NCBI GenBank assembly: GCA_047638715.1 | Contig: JBLIMK010000004.1 | Location: 1 to 64,000 of the forward strand | Direction: 5' to 3' | DNA: 64,000 bases | Source: SHLQ01 sp047638715 | Lineage (GTDB): Bacteria > Actinomycetota > Acidimicrobiia > Acidimicrobiales > SHLQ01 | Shown here: in pieces, positions 1 through 7,432 of the stretch | Position numbering within the stretch: position 1 is the first letter of the stretch | Layout of the letters: the number at the start of each line of letters is the position of its first letter | Made by a program: the position numbers and the translations under genes | The notes under the pieces: model-generated | What the model was told of the DNA's origin: nothing | What the model saw: only the letters and a program-made list of their open reading frames with translations | Databases searched by the model: none

Positions 1-122
1 TCGGCGCAGGCTTCGTCTACCCAATCTGCGGCGACATGCGCACCATGCCAGGACTCGGCAAAACCCCAGCCGCCCAAAAAATCGACATCGACAACACCGG
101 AAACATCATCAACCTCAGCTAG
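1..122 (+). CDS. fhs: Formate-tetrahydrofolate ligase, C-terminal end only (cut by window edge)
   Basis: Only the last 39 codons are in the window, reading from base 3 to a TAG at 120-122. The peptide GAGFVYPICGDMRTMPGLGK followed by a PAAQKIDID-type ending matches the conserved C-terminus of formate-THF ligase, which interconverts formate, THF and ATP with 10-formyl-THF in the cytoplasm. It lies 184 bases upstream of a MetF-like gene and the corrinoid operon, so it probably belongs to the same one-carbon block. In the oxidative direction it would yield formate and ATP. The match is from memory of the family ending; the rest of the gene is outside the window. Confidence 0.85.
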   Translation, partial: GAGFVYPICGDMRTMPGLGKTPAAQKIDIDNTGNIINLS

Positions 123-131
123 CGATCACAA

Positions 132-291
132 CTCGACACTTCCGGTCGAGATCCGTGGGAATCGGCTTGCTCGCTACGCGAGCTCCGCTCTCCTCTCGGC
201 GGAGGCGTCTCGGTCGTGTGTATAGCGGCTTGGGCCTTTCAGGCTTCAGCTAACTGGAAAAACAAAAGAGATCTCGACCTGAAGTGTCGAA
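132..291. repeat. 160-bp segment bounded by 22-bp imperfect inverted repeats
   Basis: Bases 132-153 begin CTCGACACTTCCGGTCGAG, and bases 270-291 are its reverse complement at 20 of 22 positions. The same 23 bases as 132-154 recur at 37176-37198 beside the hisF start. Each copy can itself fold into a 5-6 bp stem with a 7-base loop. The segment fills nearly all of the gap between fhs and metF and holds no ORF that I believe. It may be a MITE-like or REP-like element, or a pair of hairpin regulatory sites; the sequence alone does not decide. Confidence 0.55.
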
Positions 292-306
292 ACGATGGAG
301 CGCTCA

Positions 307-1185
307 ATGGCATTATTCAGCAAGAAAGATGGCGGGGCTACCGCTGAGGCAATGGCATATCGTCGCGGTCTCGTCGACGAGATGACCTTCGAGCTCATTC
401 CGCTGAAATCGGTCGACGCTGGCATCGACGCGTTGCCTGCGAACTCGCTCGTCTCGGTGACGGCATCGCCCGTCAAGGGCCTCGACGCAACAATGGAGCT
501 GACGGACCAGGTTCGGGCAAAAGGACATCGACCCGTGCCACATATTGCGGCCCGCCTCGTCGAGGGACCCGATCACGTCGCAAAGATCGCCAAATGGATG
601 AAGACCGAGGGCTACGAAACACTCTTTTGTGTTGCCGGCGACGCCGAAGAGCCGGCCGGACCATATGAAGGCGCCCATGGCTTCCTGACCGACCTCTTCG
701 CACAGGATCACGGCCTCAAAAATGTCGGCATAACGGCATACCCCGATGGCCACGCACTCATCAGCAGCGAAGTGTGTCACGAGCAACTCCACGCAAAACA
801 AGCCCTCCTCGCCGAAGCCGGTGTCGAGGGCTGGGCCAGCACGCAGATGTGTTTCGACACCGACCTGATCATGCAGTGGCTCAAGGCGGAACGCTCAGCC
901 GGGCTCACCCTGCCCATCCACCTCGGCGTGCCTGGGGTTGTCGACCGCACCAAGCTGATGACGATGGGTGTGCGCCTCGGCGTGGGAGCGTCATTGCGCT
1001 TCCTGAAGAAGAACCGGGCGGCCGTAACAAAACTGTTGGCGCCAGGAGCGTACGACCCCGATGACATCCTCGAACCAATGGCCAACGAACTACAAGCCCT
1101 CGGTATCGACGGCCTCCACGTCTTCACCTTCAACCAGGTCGAGGCCACCGAAGAGTGGCGTCAGACCGTGTTAGCCGAGGCCTGA
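307..1185 (+). CDS. metF: Methylenetetrahydrofolate reductase-like protein
   Basis: This 292-aa protein has the MetF TIM-barrel signature: FELIP early on, with the Glu expected to be catalytic, then SVTASPVKG and VPHIAARLVEG. The family reduces 5,10-methylene-THF to 5-methyl-THF using FAD. Next to a methyl-transfer operon it may run in reverse, oxidising methyl-THF made from methylated amines. An in-frame ATG exists at 295, but the ATG at 307 is preferred because GGAG lies at 297-300 with a 6-base gap. The 3' end overlaps the convergent GGDEF-EAL gene by 15 bases. A biosynthetic role in methionine supply cannot be excluded. Confidence 0.85.
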   Translation: MALFSKKDGGATAEAMAYRRGLVDEMTFELIPLKSVDAGIDALPANSLVSVTASPVKGLDATMELTDQVRAKGHRPVPHIAARLVEGPDHVAKIAKWMKTEGYETLFCVAGDAEEPAGPYEGAHGFLTDLFAQDHGLKNVGITAYPDGHALISSEVCHEQLHAKQALLAEAGVEGWASTQMCFDTDLIMQWLKAERSAGLTLPIHLGVPGVVDRTKLMTMGVRLGVGASLRFLKKNRAAVTKLLAPGAYDPDDILEPMANELQALGIDGLHVFTFNQVEATEEWRQTVLAEA

Positions 1186-3174
1186 AGTCGCTGCGCCTTC
1201 TGGTCTTGGGGTTTCTTCGAACACGACCGTGGAGTCGTTGACCGTCGACGCATCGGTCGGCGGTCGATCAGACCAGTCGTAGGTCGATGCAAACGGATTG
1301 GCCGGCCACTCGTCCTGCGCGATCGAGCGTGCCACATCGAGCACGAGCGGCCGCCCGAGTAGGAAACCCTGAAAGATCGTGCATCCGAGCTCGTTGAGAA
1401 TCGAGAATTGTGACTCGCGCTCGACGCCCTCTGCGACAACATCGAGGTCGAGCGCTCTCGCCAACGTGAGGATCGCTTGAACGATTGCGCGGCTTTCTTC
1501 AGAGCGGTCGATATCGCTCACGAAATCCTTGTCGAGCTTCACGATGTCGACTGGAAGCTCCCGCAAATAGGAAAGCGATGAATAGCCCGTGCCGAAGTCA
1601 TCGATCGCGATCCGGACACCCCACGCGCGAAGTTGCTCGAGGTGTTTACCGCGTTCATGAAGATCCTGAAGCAGCGACGACTCGGTAATTTCGAGAACGA
1701 CGGTGCGAGGGTCAATCGAATTGCGACGAAGCAGGTCGAGAGTCGATTGCACAAAATTGGGCGTCTCCAAACGCTCGGCCGACACGTTGATCGAAACCGA
1801 TCCGAAGTTGCGCCCTTCGCGGCGCAGCGTTCCCATGACGTGGGAGACGTGACTGAACACCTCTAAGTCGAAGTCCGCCATTAGACCGTGCTCCGTCGCA
1901 ACGCCCAAGAATTCATCTGGGGGTACGAGCCCGAGACCCTGTCGATACCAACGGCCGAGAGCCTCGAAACCCACGAGCTTTCGATCGGGCCCGAATTGCG
2001 GCTGGAACATGGCGTGAATGCCCGAACGACTCGAGATCGACTTCGCTAGATCATTTTGAAGCTCTCGCTGATCATCCAGAATTGCCCGAAGGTCGTCATC
2101 GAAGAACCGAAAGCTGTTCCTGCCGGTTCGCTTGACTTGGTACAACGCAAGATCAGATTCCTTCAAAAGCTCAGCACTCTCGGGGCTGAGCGCATCTGCG
2201 GTCCGCTCTTCGATGAAGGTCGCGCCGAGGCTCAAGGACGTAGCGATTGTTCTGCCGTCGAACGTGAAGGGGGCACGAATCGCGAAGGACAACGACTCGA
2301 CGAACGCGATCATCGCTGTTCGTGCTGCGCCACAGGCGACGATGAGATACTCATCTCCGCCAAGACGCCCAACCTTGCATTTAAACGGCGATTGATCGGC
2401 AGCCTCTAGCAGACGCTCGCCGATTCCACAGAGGAGGTCGTCCCCAGCTTGGTGTCCCAGAGTGTCGTTGATGTCCTTGAACTTGTCGATGTCGCAATAC
2501 ACAAGTCCGACGCTCTTGTTGGTCAGAATGGCCTCGTCCAACGTGCTGAGGACCGCTCGGCGACTGAGCAGACCAGTCAGAGCATCGTGGTCGGCCTGGT
2601 ACACCAAGTTGGTGCGACTGCGCGCTTTGTCGAGGGCGAGACGTCCAAGATCTTGGGCCAAGCCAATGACCTCGGCCTCGAGAGCCGCCCCCTGTTCGGA
2701 GAGATTCGCCTGCAGTATCCAGCCGACCTCCTTGTCGGTTCGGGGCAGAATCGTCCAGGTTCGATCGACGACATCTTCGGCGAACAGGTCATCATTGACG
2801 ATCCGAAACTGGCAGCCGGGGTAACGATTGGCGAGCATCTTTGTGATGCTGTTCAACACGACGACCGTTTCGCCATCGCCGGCGATCTGTTCTAGGACTC
2901 GCGACTCGTCGTCGCGGAGCTGGTCCGTAGCCGATGTGGTTAGCTTCTCGACGACCGGCTCGCGGTGCGCTCGCTGAATTTTATATTGAACTAGCTCCGC
3001 GCGGGCATCGTTCAACTGGCGATGTTGTCCCAGCAACCACAAGATTGTGAAACCCCAGAGCACCCCCATGGAGGCGACGGAGATCTGCGGCGAGACAAAG
3101 ACGATTAGTGCAGACGTCGCCGCGACGATGGAGGCAATAACAGCAATCGTCGTAATGCGGGCATCCTCGTCCAT
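1171..3174 (-). CDS. Membrane-anchored GGDEF-EAL cyclic di-GMP enzyme
   Basis: This is a 667-aa protein. Residues about 7-48 form two hydrophobic segments, followed by a sensor-like stretch to about 180. A GGDEF domain carries GGDEY at 272-276 and an EAL domain carries EALGRW at 404-409. DDFGTGYSS and the EGVE motif are intact, so phosphodiesterase activity is likely; GGDEY is a mild variant that may still be cyclase-active. It makes or degrades cyclic di-GMP at the inner face of the membrane. It stands alone on the minus strand between metF and the corrinoid operon. No input signal can be read from the sequence. Confidence 0.9.
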   Translation of the reverse strand: MDEDARITTIAVIASIVAATSALIVFVSPQISVASMGVLWGFTILWLLGQHRQLNDARAELVQYKIQRAHREPVVEKLTTSATDQLRDDESRVLEQIAGDGETVVVLNSITKMLANRYPGCQFRIVNDDLFAEDVVDRTWTILPRTDKEVGWILQANLSEQGAALEAEVIGLAQDLGRLALDKARSRTNLVYQADHDALTGLLSRRAVLSTLDEAILTNKSVGLVYCDIDKFKDINDTLGHQAGDDLLCGIGERLLEAADQSPFKCKVGRLGGDEYLIVACGAARTAMIAFVESLSFAIRAPFTFDGRTIATSLSLGATFIEERTADALSPESAELLKESDLALYQVKRTGRNSFRFFDDDLRAILDDQRELQNDLAKSISSRSGIHAMFQPQFGPDRKLVGFEALGRWYRQGLGLVPPDEFLGVATEHGLMADFDLEVFSHVSHVMGTLRREGRNFGSVSINVSAERLETPNFVQSTLDLLRRNSIDPRTVVLEITESSLLQDLHERGKHLEQLRAWGVRIAIDDFGTGYSSLSYLRELPVDIVKLDKDFVSDIDRSEESRAIVQAILTLARALDLDVVAEGVERESQFSILNELGCTIFQGFLLGRPLVLDVARSIAQDEWPANPFASTYDWSDRPPTDASTVNDSTVVFEETPRPEGAATSGLG

Positions 3175-3245
3175 TCCATAACTATCGGCACAATTCCGAC
3201 TCGTTTAAGGAGCAGTTCACAGCTAAGGTGTTTCATGATACGGTT

Positions 3246-3275
3246 TTGTTCCACGATGCGGAACCCGCATAAGAT
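3246..3275 (+). promoter_or_regulatory. Promoter of the corrinoid methyltransferase operon with an inverted repeat
   Basis: A -35-like TTGTTC (3246-3251) and a -10-like TAAGAT (3270-3275) are 18 bases apart. Within it GTTCC (3248-3252) and GGAAC (3260-3264) form an inverted repeat with 7 bases between, a possible operator. The first gene starts 25 bases further on with a clear GAAGGAG ribosome site, so this transcript has a leader, unlike many genes here. Assignment is by pattern only. Confidence 0.45.
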
Positions 3276-3299
3276 TTCTGCCCTTTCGAAGGAGACACC

Positions 3300-3992
3300 A
3301 TGAGCGACGAAGAAGAGATCATTCTAGCCGATTTACCCGACGACGAACTCACTGCGCAGATGCACGATGATCTCTACGACGGCCTCGCCGACGAGATCCA
3401 TGAAGGCACCAACATTCTCCTCGGGCGAGGCTGGTCCCCGGACAGAGTTCTCAACGAGGCGCTCGTCGAAGGCATGCGCATCGTCGGCATCGACTTCCGT
3501 GACGGCATCCTGTTCGTCCCCGAGGTTCTTCTCGCAGCGAACGCAATGAAGGCCGGCATGTCCATTCTACGGCCACTGCTCGCCGAGACCGGCGCCGAGC
3601 CGATCGGCAAAGTCGTCATCGGAACCGTGAAGGGCGACATCCACGACATTGGCAAGAACCTCGTCGCCATGATGCTCGAAGGTGCCGGTTTTGAAGTCAT
3701 CGACCTCGGAATCAACACCGATGTCGATGAATTCCTCGACGCGCTCGAGGAACACAAACCGGACATTCTCGGGATGTCGGCACTCCTCACGACGACGATG
3801 CCATACATGAAGGTCGTCATCGACACCCTTACCGAACGCGGCATGCGCAACGATTTCATTGTCCTCGTCGGCGGCGCTCCGCTGAATGAAGAGTTCGGAA
3901 CCGCAATTGGCGCCGACGGTTACTGCCGCGATGCTGCCGTCGCATCAGAGATGGCCAGCAAGCTCGTGCAAGAACGCCGTGCAGCCGCCTGA
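3300..3992 (+). CDS. Corrinoid (cobalamin-binding) protein of a methyltransferase system
   Basis: This 230-aa protein has the two-part layout of MtbC/MttC/MtaC-type corrinoid proteins. A helical cap domain spans about 1-95, then a Rossmann B12-binding domain with GDIHDIGKN, where His115 would be the lower cobalt ligand, and a later VGGAPL loop. It would carry the methyl group between the substrate methyltransferase (7425-8972) and the THF methyltransferase (4467-5378). It starts after GAAGGAG and is the first gene of the operon. Length is usual for the family. Substrate cannot be told from this subunit. Confidence 0.92.
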   Translation: MSDEEEIILADLPDDELTAQMHDDLYDGLADEIHEGTNILLGRGWSPDRVLNEALVEGMRIVGIDFRDGILFVPEVLLAANAMKAGMSILRPLLAETGAEPIGKVVIGTVKGDIHDIGKNLVAMMLEGAGFEVIDLGINTDVDEFLDALEEHKPDILGMSALLTTTMPYMKVVIDTLTERGMRNDFIVLVGGAPLNEEFGTAIGADGYCRDAAVASEMASKLVQERRAAA

Positions 3993-4089
3993 GAGTCCCC
4001 TCGATGCCACCGCAAGCACGGGGCGTCCAATCAAACGACGGGTTCGAAAATCGTCGATACCGGGGGCAAGCCCCACTGGAGATGCGGCA

Positions 4090-4470
4090 GTGAGCGGACG
4101 TAGAAGGCGTGGCGGATCGCCAAGCTTGAAGATCATCAAATGGCGGGACATTCCCGCACAAGTAAACGGCACCTCGGGCGACCAGAAAGTTCAGGTGGAA
4201 CTTCCGCCCCGCTTCCAGATTGCGATCGATCGCGCCGCGATGGTGGCAGACCGAAAGGATGCCAATAGCTACATCGAGGAGATGGGACAAGAGTCCCTGC
4301 CACTCGAAGGCGAAGACCTCGAAGCGGCTGTCGCTGCTCTCGTAGCTTCGATCGAGGCCGAATTTACCCCCGACCGTCTGACCGAATTCGTCCGATGCGG
4401 CGGGTTCAACCCCGAAACTGCTCCCCCAATTTCTACCTCAACGCAAACCCCCACCGAGGATCAATCATGA
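4090..4470 (+). CDS. Small 'virulence factor'-domain protein in the corrinoid operon
   Basis: The protein is 126 aa if started at GTG 4090, which has GGAG at 4078-4081. The frame is open further upstream into the corrinoid gene, but that part reads like noise. An Arg/Gly-rich start (GRRRRGG) is followed by IIKWRDIPAQV and a VELPPRFQIAIDRAAM segment, recalled as the conserved core of the Pfam family named Virulence_fact (PF13769). Function is unknown; the name is historical. Its stop overlaps the next start (ATGA), so it is translationally coupled to the methyl-THF methyltransferase gene. A role as accessory subunit or assembly factor is inference from position. Confidence 0.7.
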   Translation: MSGRRRRGGSPSLKIIKWRDIPAQVNGTSGDQKVQVELPPRFQIAIDRAAMVADRKDANSYIEEMGQESLPLEGEDLEAAVAALVASIEAEFTPDRLTEFVRCGGFNPETAPPISTSTQTPTEDQS

Positions 4471-5378
4471 CCGACACCATCATCAGCTCGGCAACGAAAG
4501 AGGTCGTCATTGGGTTTGGCCGACCATTCGTGATGATCGGTGAGCGCATCAACCCCACTGGACGAAAGCTCCTCGCCGAAGAGATGAAGAACGGCGACTT
4601 CAGTCGTGTGGTCGCCGATGCGATCGCCCAGGTCGAAGCCGGCGCCCAGATGCTCGACATCAATGCCGGTATTCCGCTCGCGGACGAGCCGGCACTCCTC
4701 GTCAGGGCAATCAAAGAGGTTCAGGCCGTCACCGACGTACCGATCAGCATCGACTCGTCGATCGTTGAAGCGCTCGAGGCTGCGATCGCCATCTATGAGG
4801 GCAAGCCGCTCATCAACTCGGTAACCGGCGAAGAAGAAGTTCTCGAGAGGGTGCTGCCCTTCGTGGCAAAACACGGTGCCGCCGTCGTCGCAATTTCCAA
4901 CGATGAGACGGGCATCTCCGAGGATCCAAACGTTCGTTTCGAGGTAGCGAAGAAGATCGTGAACCGCGCAGCGGACTTTGGGATTCCAGCAGCCGACGTC
5001 GTGGTCGACCCGCTCGTCATGCCGATCGGAGCAATGGGTACTGCCGGCCGGCAGGTCTTTGAGCTCGTTGGTCGTCTGCGCACCGAGCTCGGAGTGAACA
5101 CCACCTGCGGTGCCTCGAACGTGAGTTTCGGCCTTCCTGCCCGCCACCACATCACCGGCAACTTCCTGTCGATGGCGATCGGCGCCGGCATGACGTCCGC
5201 GATCATGAGCCCTCTCCACGAAGAGGTGAAGAACTGCGTCATGGCAGCCAACGTGCTCAACGGCCATGACCTGAATTGTGCCGCCTGGATCGCCGCCAAG
5301 CGCGACCCCAACGCTGGCAGTGGTGCTGGCGGTGCTCGTCGCCGCGGCGGACGCCGTCGCCCCGGCGCAGGCAGCTAA
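4467..5378 (+). CDS. Methyltetrahydrofolate:corrinoid protein methyltransferase
   Basis: This 303-aa pterin-binding TIM barrel has the features IGERINPTG, GAQMLDINAG, ISIDSS and a GASNVSFGLP motif near the C-terminal third. These match the AcsE/MtvB/MetH-pterin-domain family that moves methyl groups between corrinoid cobalt and THF. The ATG at 4467 overlaps the previous stop and follows GAGGA. The C-terminus ends in an added Arg/Gly-rich tail (GGARRRGGRRRPGAG) not needed for the barrel. Between a corrinoid protein and a MttB-type enzyme it most likely takes the methyl group from methyl-corrinoid to THF. Confidence 0.92.
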   Translation: MTDTIISSATKEVVIGFGRPFVMIGERINPTGRKLLAEEMKNGDFSRVVADAIAQVEAGAQMLDINAGIPLADEPALLVRAIKEVQAVTDVPISIDSSIVEALEAAIAIYEGKPLINSVTGEEEVLERVLPFVAKHGAAVVAISNDETGISEDPNVRFEVAKKIVNRAADFGIPAADVVVDPLVMPIGAMGTAGRQVFELVGRLRTELGVNTTCGASNVSFGLPARHHITGNFLSMAIGAGMTSAIMSPLHEEVKNCVMAANVLNGHDLNCAAWIAAKRDPNAGSGAGGARRRGGRRRPGAGS

Positions 5379-5383
5379 GCATC

Positions 5384-7432
5384 ATGTCGGAGTCTGTTCA
5401 CGTCGTCTTCACGCCTTCTGGCCGACAGGGTGACGTTGCACGTGGCACCAACATCTTGGATGCTGCCCGTGAGCTTGGCGTCGACCTCGATACCGTCTGC
5501 GGAGGACGCGGGATTTGCGGTCGCTGCCAGGTCGTGCCCGAGATCGGCGAATTCGCAAAACATGGCATCACCTCTGGCCCGGACAGCATTAGCGAACCCG
5601 GCCCGAGTGAGACCTCGGACTACCGAGGCCGCCGGCCGCTGGGCTCGGATCGTCATCGTCTCGGCTGCCATGCACAAATCTGTGGTGACCTCGTCGTCGA
5701 TGTGCCTCCGGAGAGCCAAGTTCACCGCCAAGTCATCCGGAAGCGGCTCGAGGTCGACAACATCGAGGTCGACCCGGTAACTCGGCTCCACTTCACCACC
5801 GTTATCGCACAGGAGCTCGATACGCCACGAAGCGAACTCGATCTGCTCCGCGATGCGCTCGGGCTCGAGTGGGATTTACACGATCTGGTCGCGCCACTCG
5901 CAGCTGTACAAGAGATTCAAGCCGTTCTCACAAAAGGCCGCGAAATCACCGTCGCCGTGCGCGACGAAACCGAGATCGTTGCGGCATGGGCTGGCTACCA
6001 CGACACCATTTATGGCGTGGCTGTCGATATCGGGTCGACGACAATTGCAGGTCATCTCCTCGATCTCGGCACCGGGGATGCCCTCTCCACGAGCGGGCTC
6101 ATGAATCCACAGATCAAGTTCGGCGAGGATCTGATGAGCCGGGTCAGCTACGTCATGATGAACCCGGGTGGTGAAGTCGACCTCACGAACACGATCCGCG
6201 CGGCATTGAACGACCTCGTTCTCGAACTCGCCACCGAAGCCGGCATCGACCCCGTCGACATCCTCGAAATCGTTCTGGTCGGTAACCCGATCATGCACCA
6301 CCTGCTCCTCGGACTCGACGCGGTGCCCCTCGGTGGCGCTCCGTTCGCCCTCGCGACCGACGGCGCAGTTGAAACTCGTGCGTCGTTTCTTGGCCTCGAG
6401 TGCCGTGACATCACCCGCGTCTACGTTCTGCCGTGCATTGCCGGCCACGTCGGCGCCGACACCGCCGGCGCAATCCTCTCCGAGCGCCCCGACAAGTCGA
6501 CCGACATCCAACTGTTGGTCGACATTGGAACCAACGCAGAGATCATTCTCGGGAACCACGAACATCTCCTCGCCGCATCATCACCGACCGGCCCGGCGTT
6601 CGAGGGAGCGCAGATCTCTTCGGGTCAGCGTGCGACCGTCGGTGCGATCGAACGGGTTCGTATCGACCCCGAAACGCTCGAGCCACGTTTCAAGATCATT
6701 GGCGCCGATGCGTGGAGTAACGAACCCGAATTCGTCGAACAAACGAAGAAGATCACCATCACCGGCATCTGTGGATCAGGAATTATTGAGGTCGTCGCCG
6801 AGATGATGCTCGCCGGTGTGATCTCGGCGGACGGCGTCGTCGATGGAACGCTCACCGAACGTTCCCATCGAATCGTGCCCGACCACCGAACCTTTTCGTA
6901 CCTCCTTCACGAAGGGGCGCCGAACGTCTATGTCACCCAAAACGATGTGCGGGCAATTCAGCTAGCAAAAGCCGCGCTGTACGCGGGCATCAAGCTCTTG
7001 ATGGATCATCGGGGCATCGACACCGTCGACTCGATTCGTTTGGCCGGCGCATTTGGAAGCCACATCGACCCTGTCTACGCCGTCGCCCTTGGACTCGTTC
7101 CAGACTGCGACATCGAGCGCGTCTCAGCGGCTGGCAACGCCGCTGGCACCGGGGCGGTCATCGCTCTGCTATCGGCAAAGGCACGACGCACGATCGAGGA
7201 ACTCATTCCGCAGATCACGAAGATCGAAACCGCGACCGAAGCAAGCTTTCAACAGCACTTCGTCGAGGCCATGGCGATTCCCCACGCCGTTGCCGAATAC
7301 CCGCACCTCTCGAAGGTGCTCGCCCTACCCGAACGCCGATTCGCGAACGCAGCTGCTGCAGGCGGAACGGCCGCCGGCCGCCGGCGCCGCCGCCGTCCGG
7401 CCGCTGAAAGCCAGGAGACCGAAAATGACTGA
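5384..7432 (+). CDS. RACo-like ATP-dependent corrinoid activation protein (2Fe-2S plus ASKHA)
   Basis: This is a 682-aa protein. The N-terminal plant-type ferredoxin domain has Cys39, Cys45, Cys48 and Cys95 in the expected spacing. A linker leads to a DUF4445/ASKHA ATPase region with VAVDIGSTTIAG, LLVDIGTNAEI and GICGSG. Such proteins use ATP and an electron to return inactive Co(II) corrinoid to Co(I). This is needed whenever the cofactor is oxidised, which would be frequent in an aerobe. ATG 5384 lies 5 bases after the previous stop. The C-terminus carries a run of six Arg in a low-complexity tail. It overlaps the next gene by 8 bases. Confidence 0.92.
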   Translation: MSESVHVVFTPSGRQGDVARGTNILDAARELGVDLDTVCGGRGICGRCQVVPEIGEFAKHGITSGPDSISEPGPSETSDYRGRRPLGSDRHRLGCHAQICGDLVVDVPPESQVHRQVIRKRLEVDNIEVDPVTRLHFTTVIAQELDTPRSELDLLRDALGLEWDLHDLVAPLAAVQEIQAVLTKGREITVAVRDETEIVAAWAGYHDTIYGVAVDIGSTTIAGHLLDLGTGDALSTSGLMNPQIKFGEDLMSRVSYVMMNPGGEVDLTNTIRAALNDLVLELATEAGIDPVDILEIVLVGNPIMHHLLLGLDAVPLGGAPFALATDGAVETRASFLGLECRDITRVYVLPCIAGHVGADTAGAILSERPDKSTDIQLLVDIGTNAEIILGNHEHLLAASSPTGPAFEGAQISSGQRATVGAIERVRIDPETLEPRFKIIGADAWSNEPEFVEQTKKITITGICGSGIIEVVAEMMLAGVISADGVVDGTLTERSHRIVPDHRTFSYLLHEGAPNVYVTQNDVRAIQLAKAALYAGIKLLMDHRGIDTVDSIRLAGAFGSHIDPVYAVALGLVPDCDIERVSAAGNAAGTGAVIALLSAKARRTIEELIPQITKIETATEASFQQHFVEAMAIPHAVAEYPHLSKVLALPERRFANAAAAGGTAAGRRRRRRPAAESQETEND

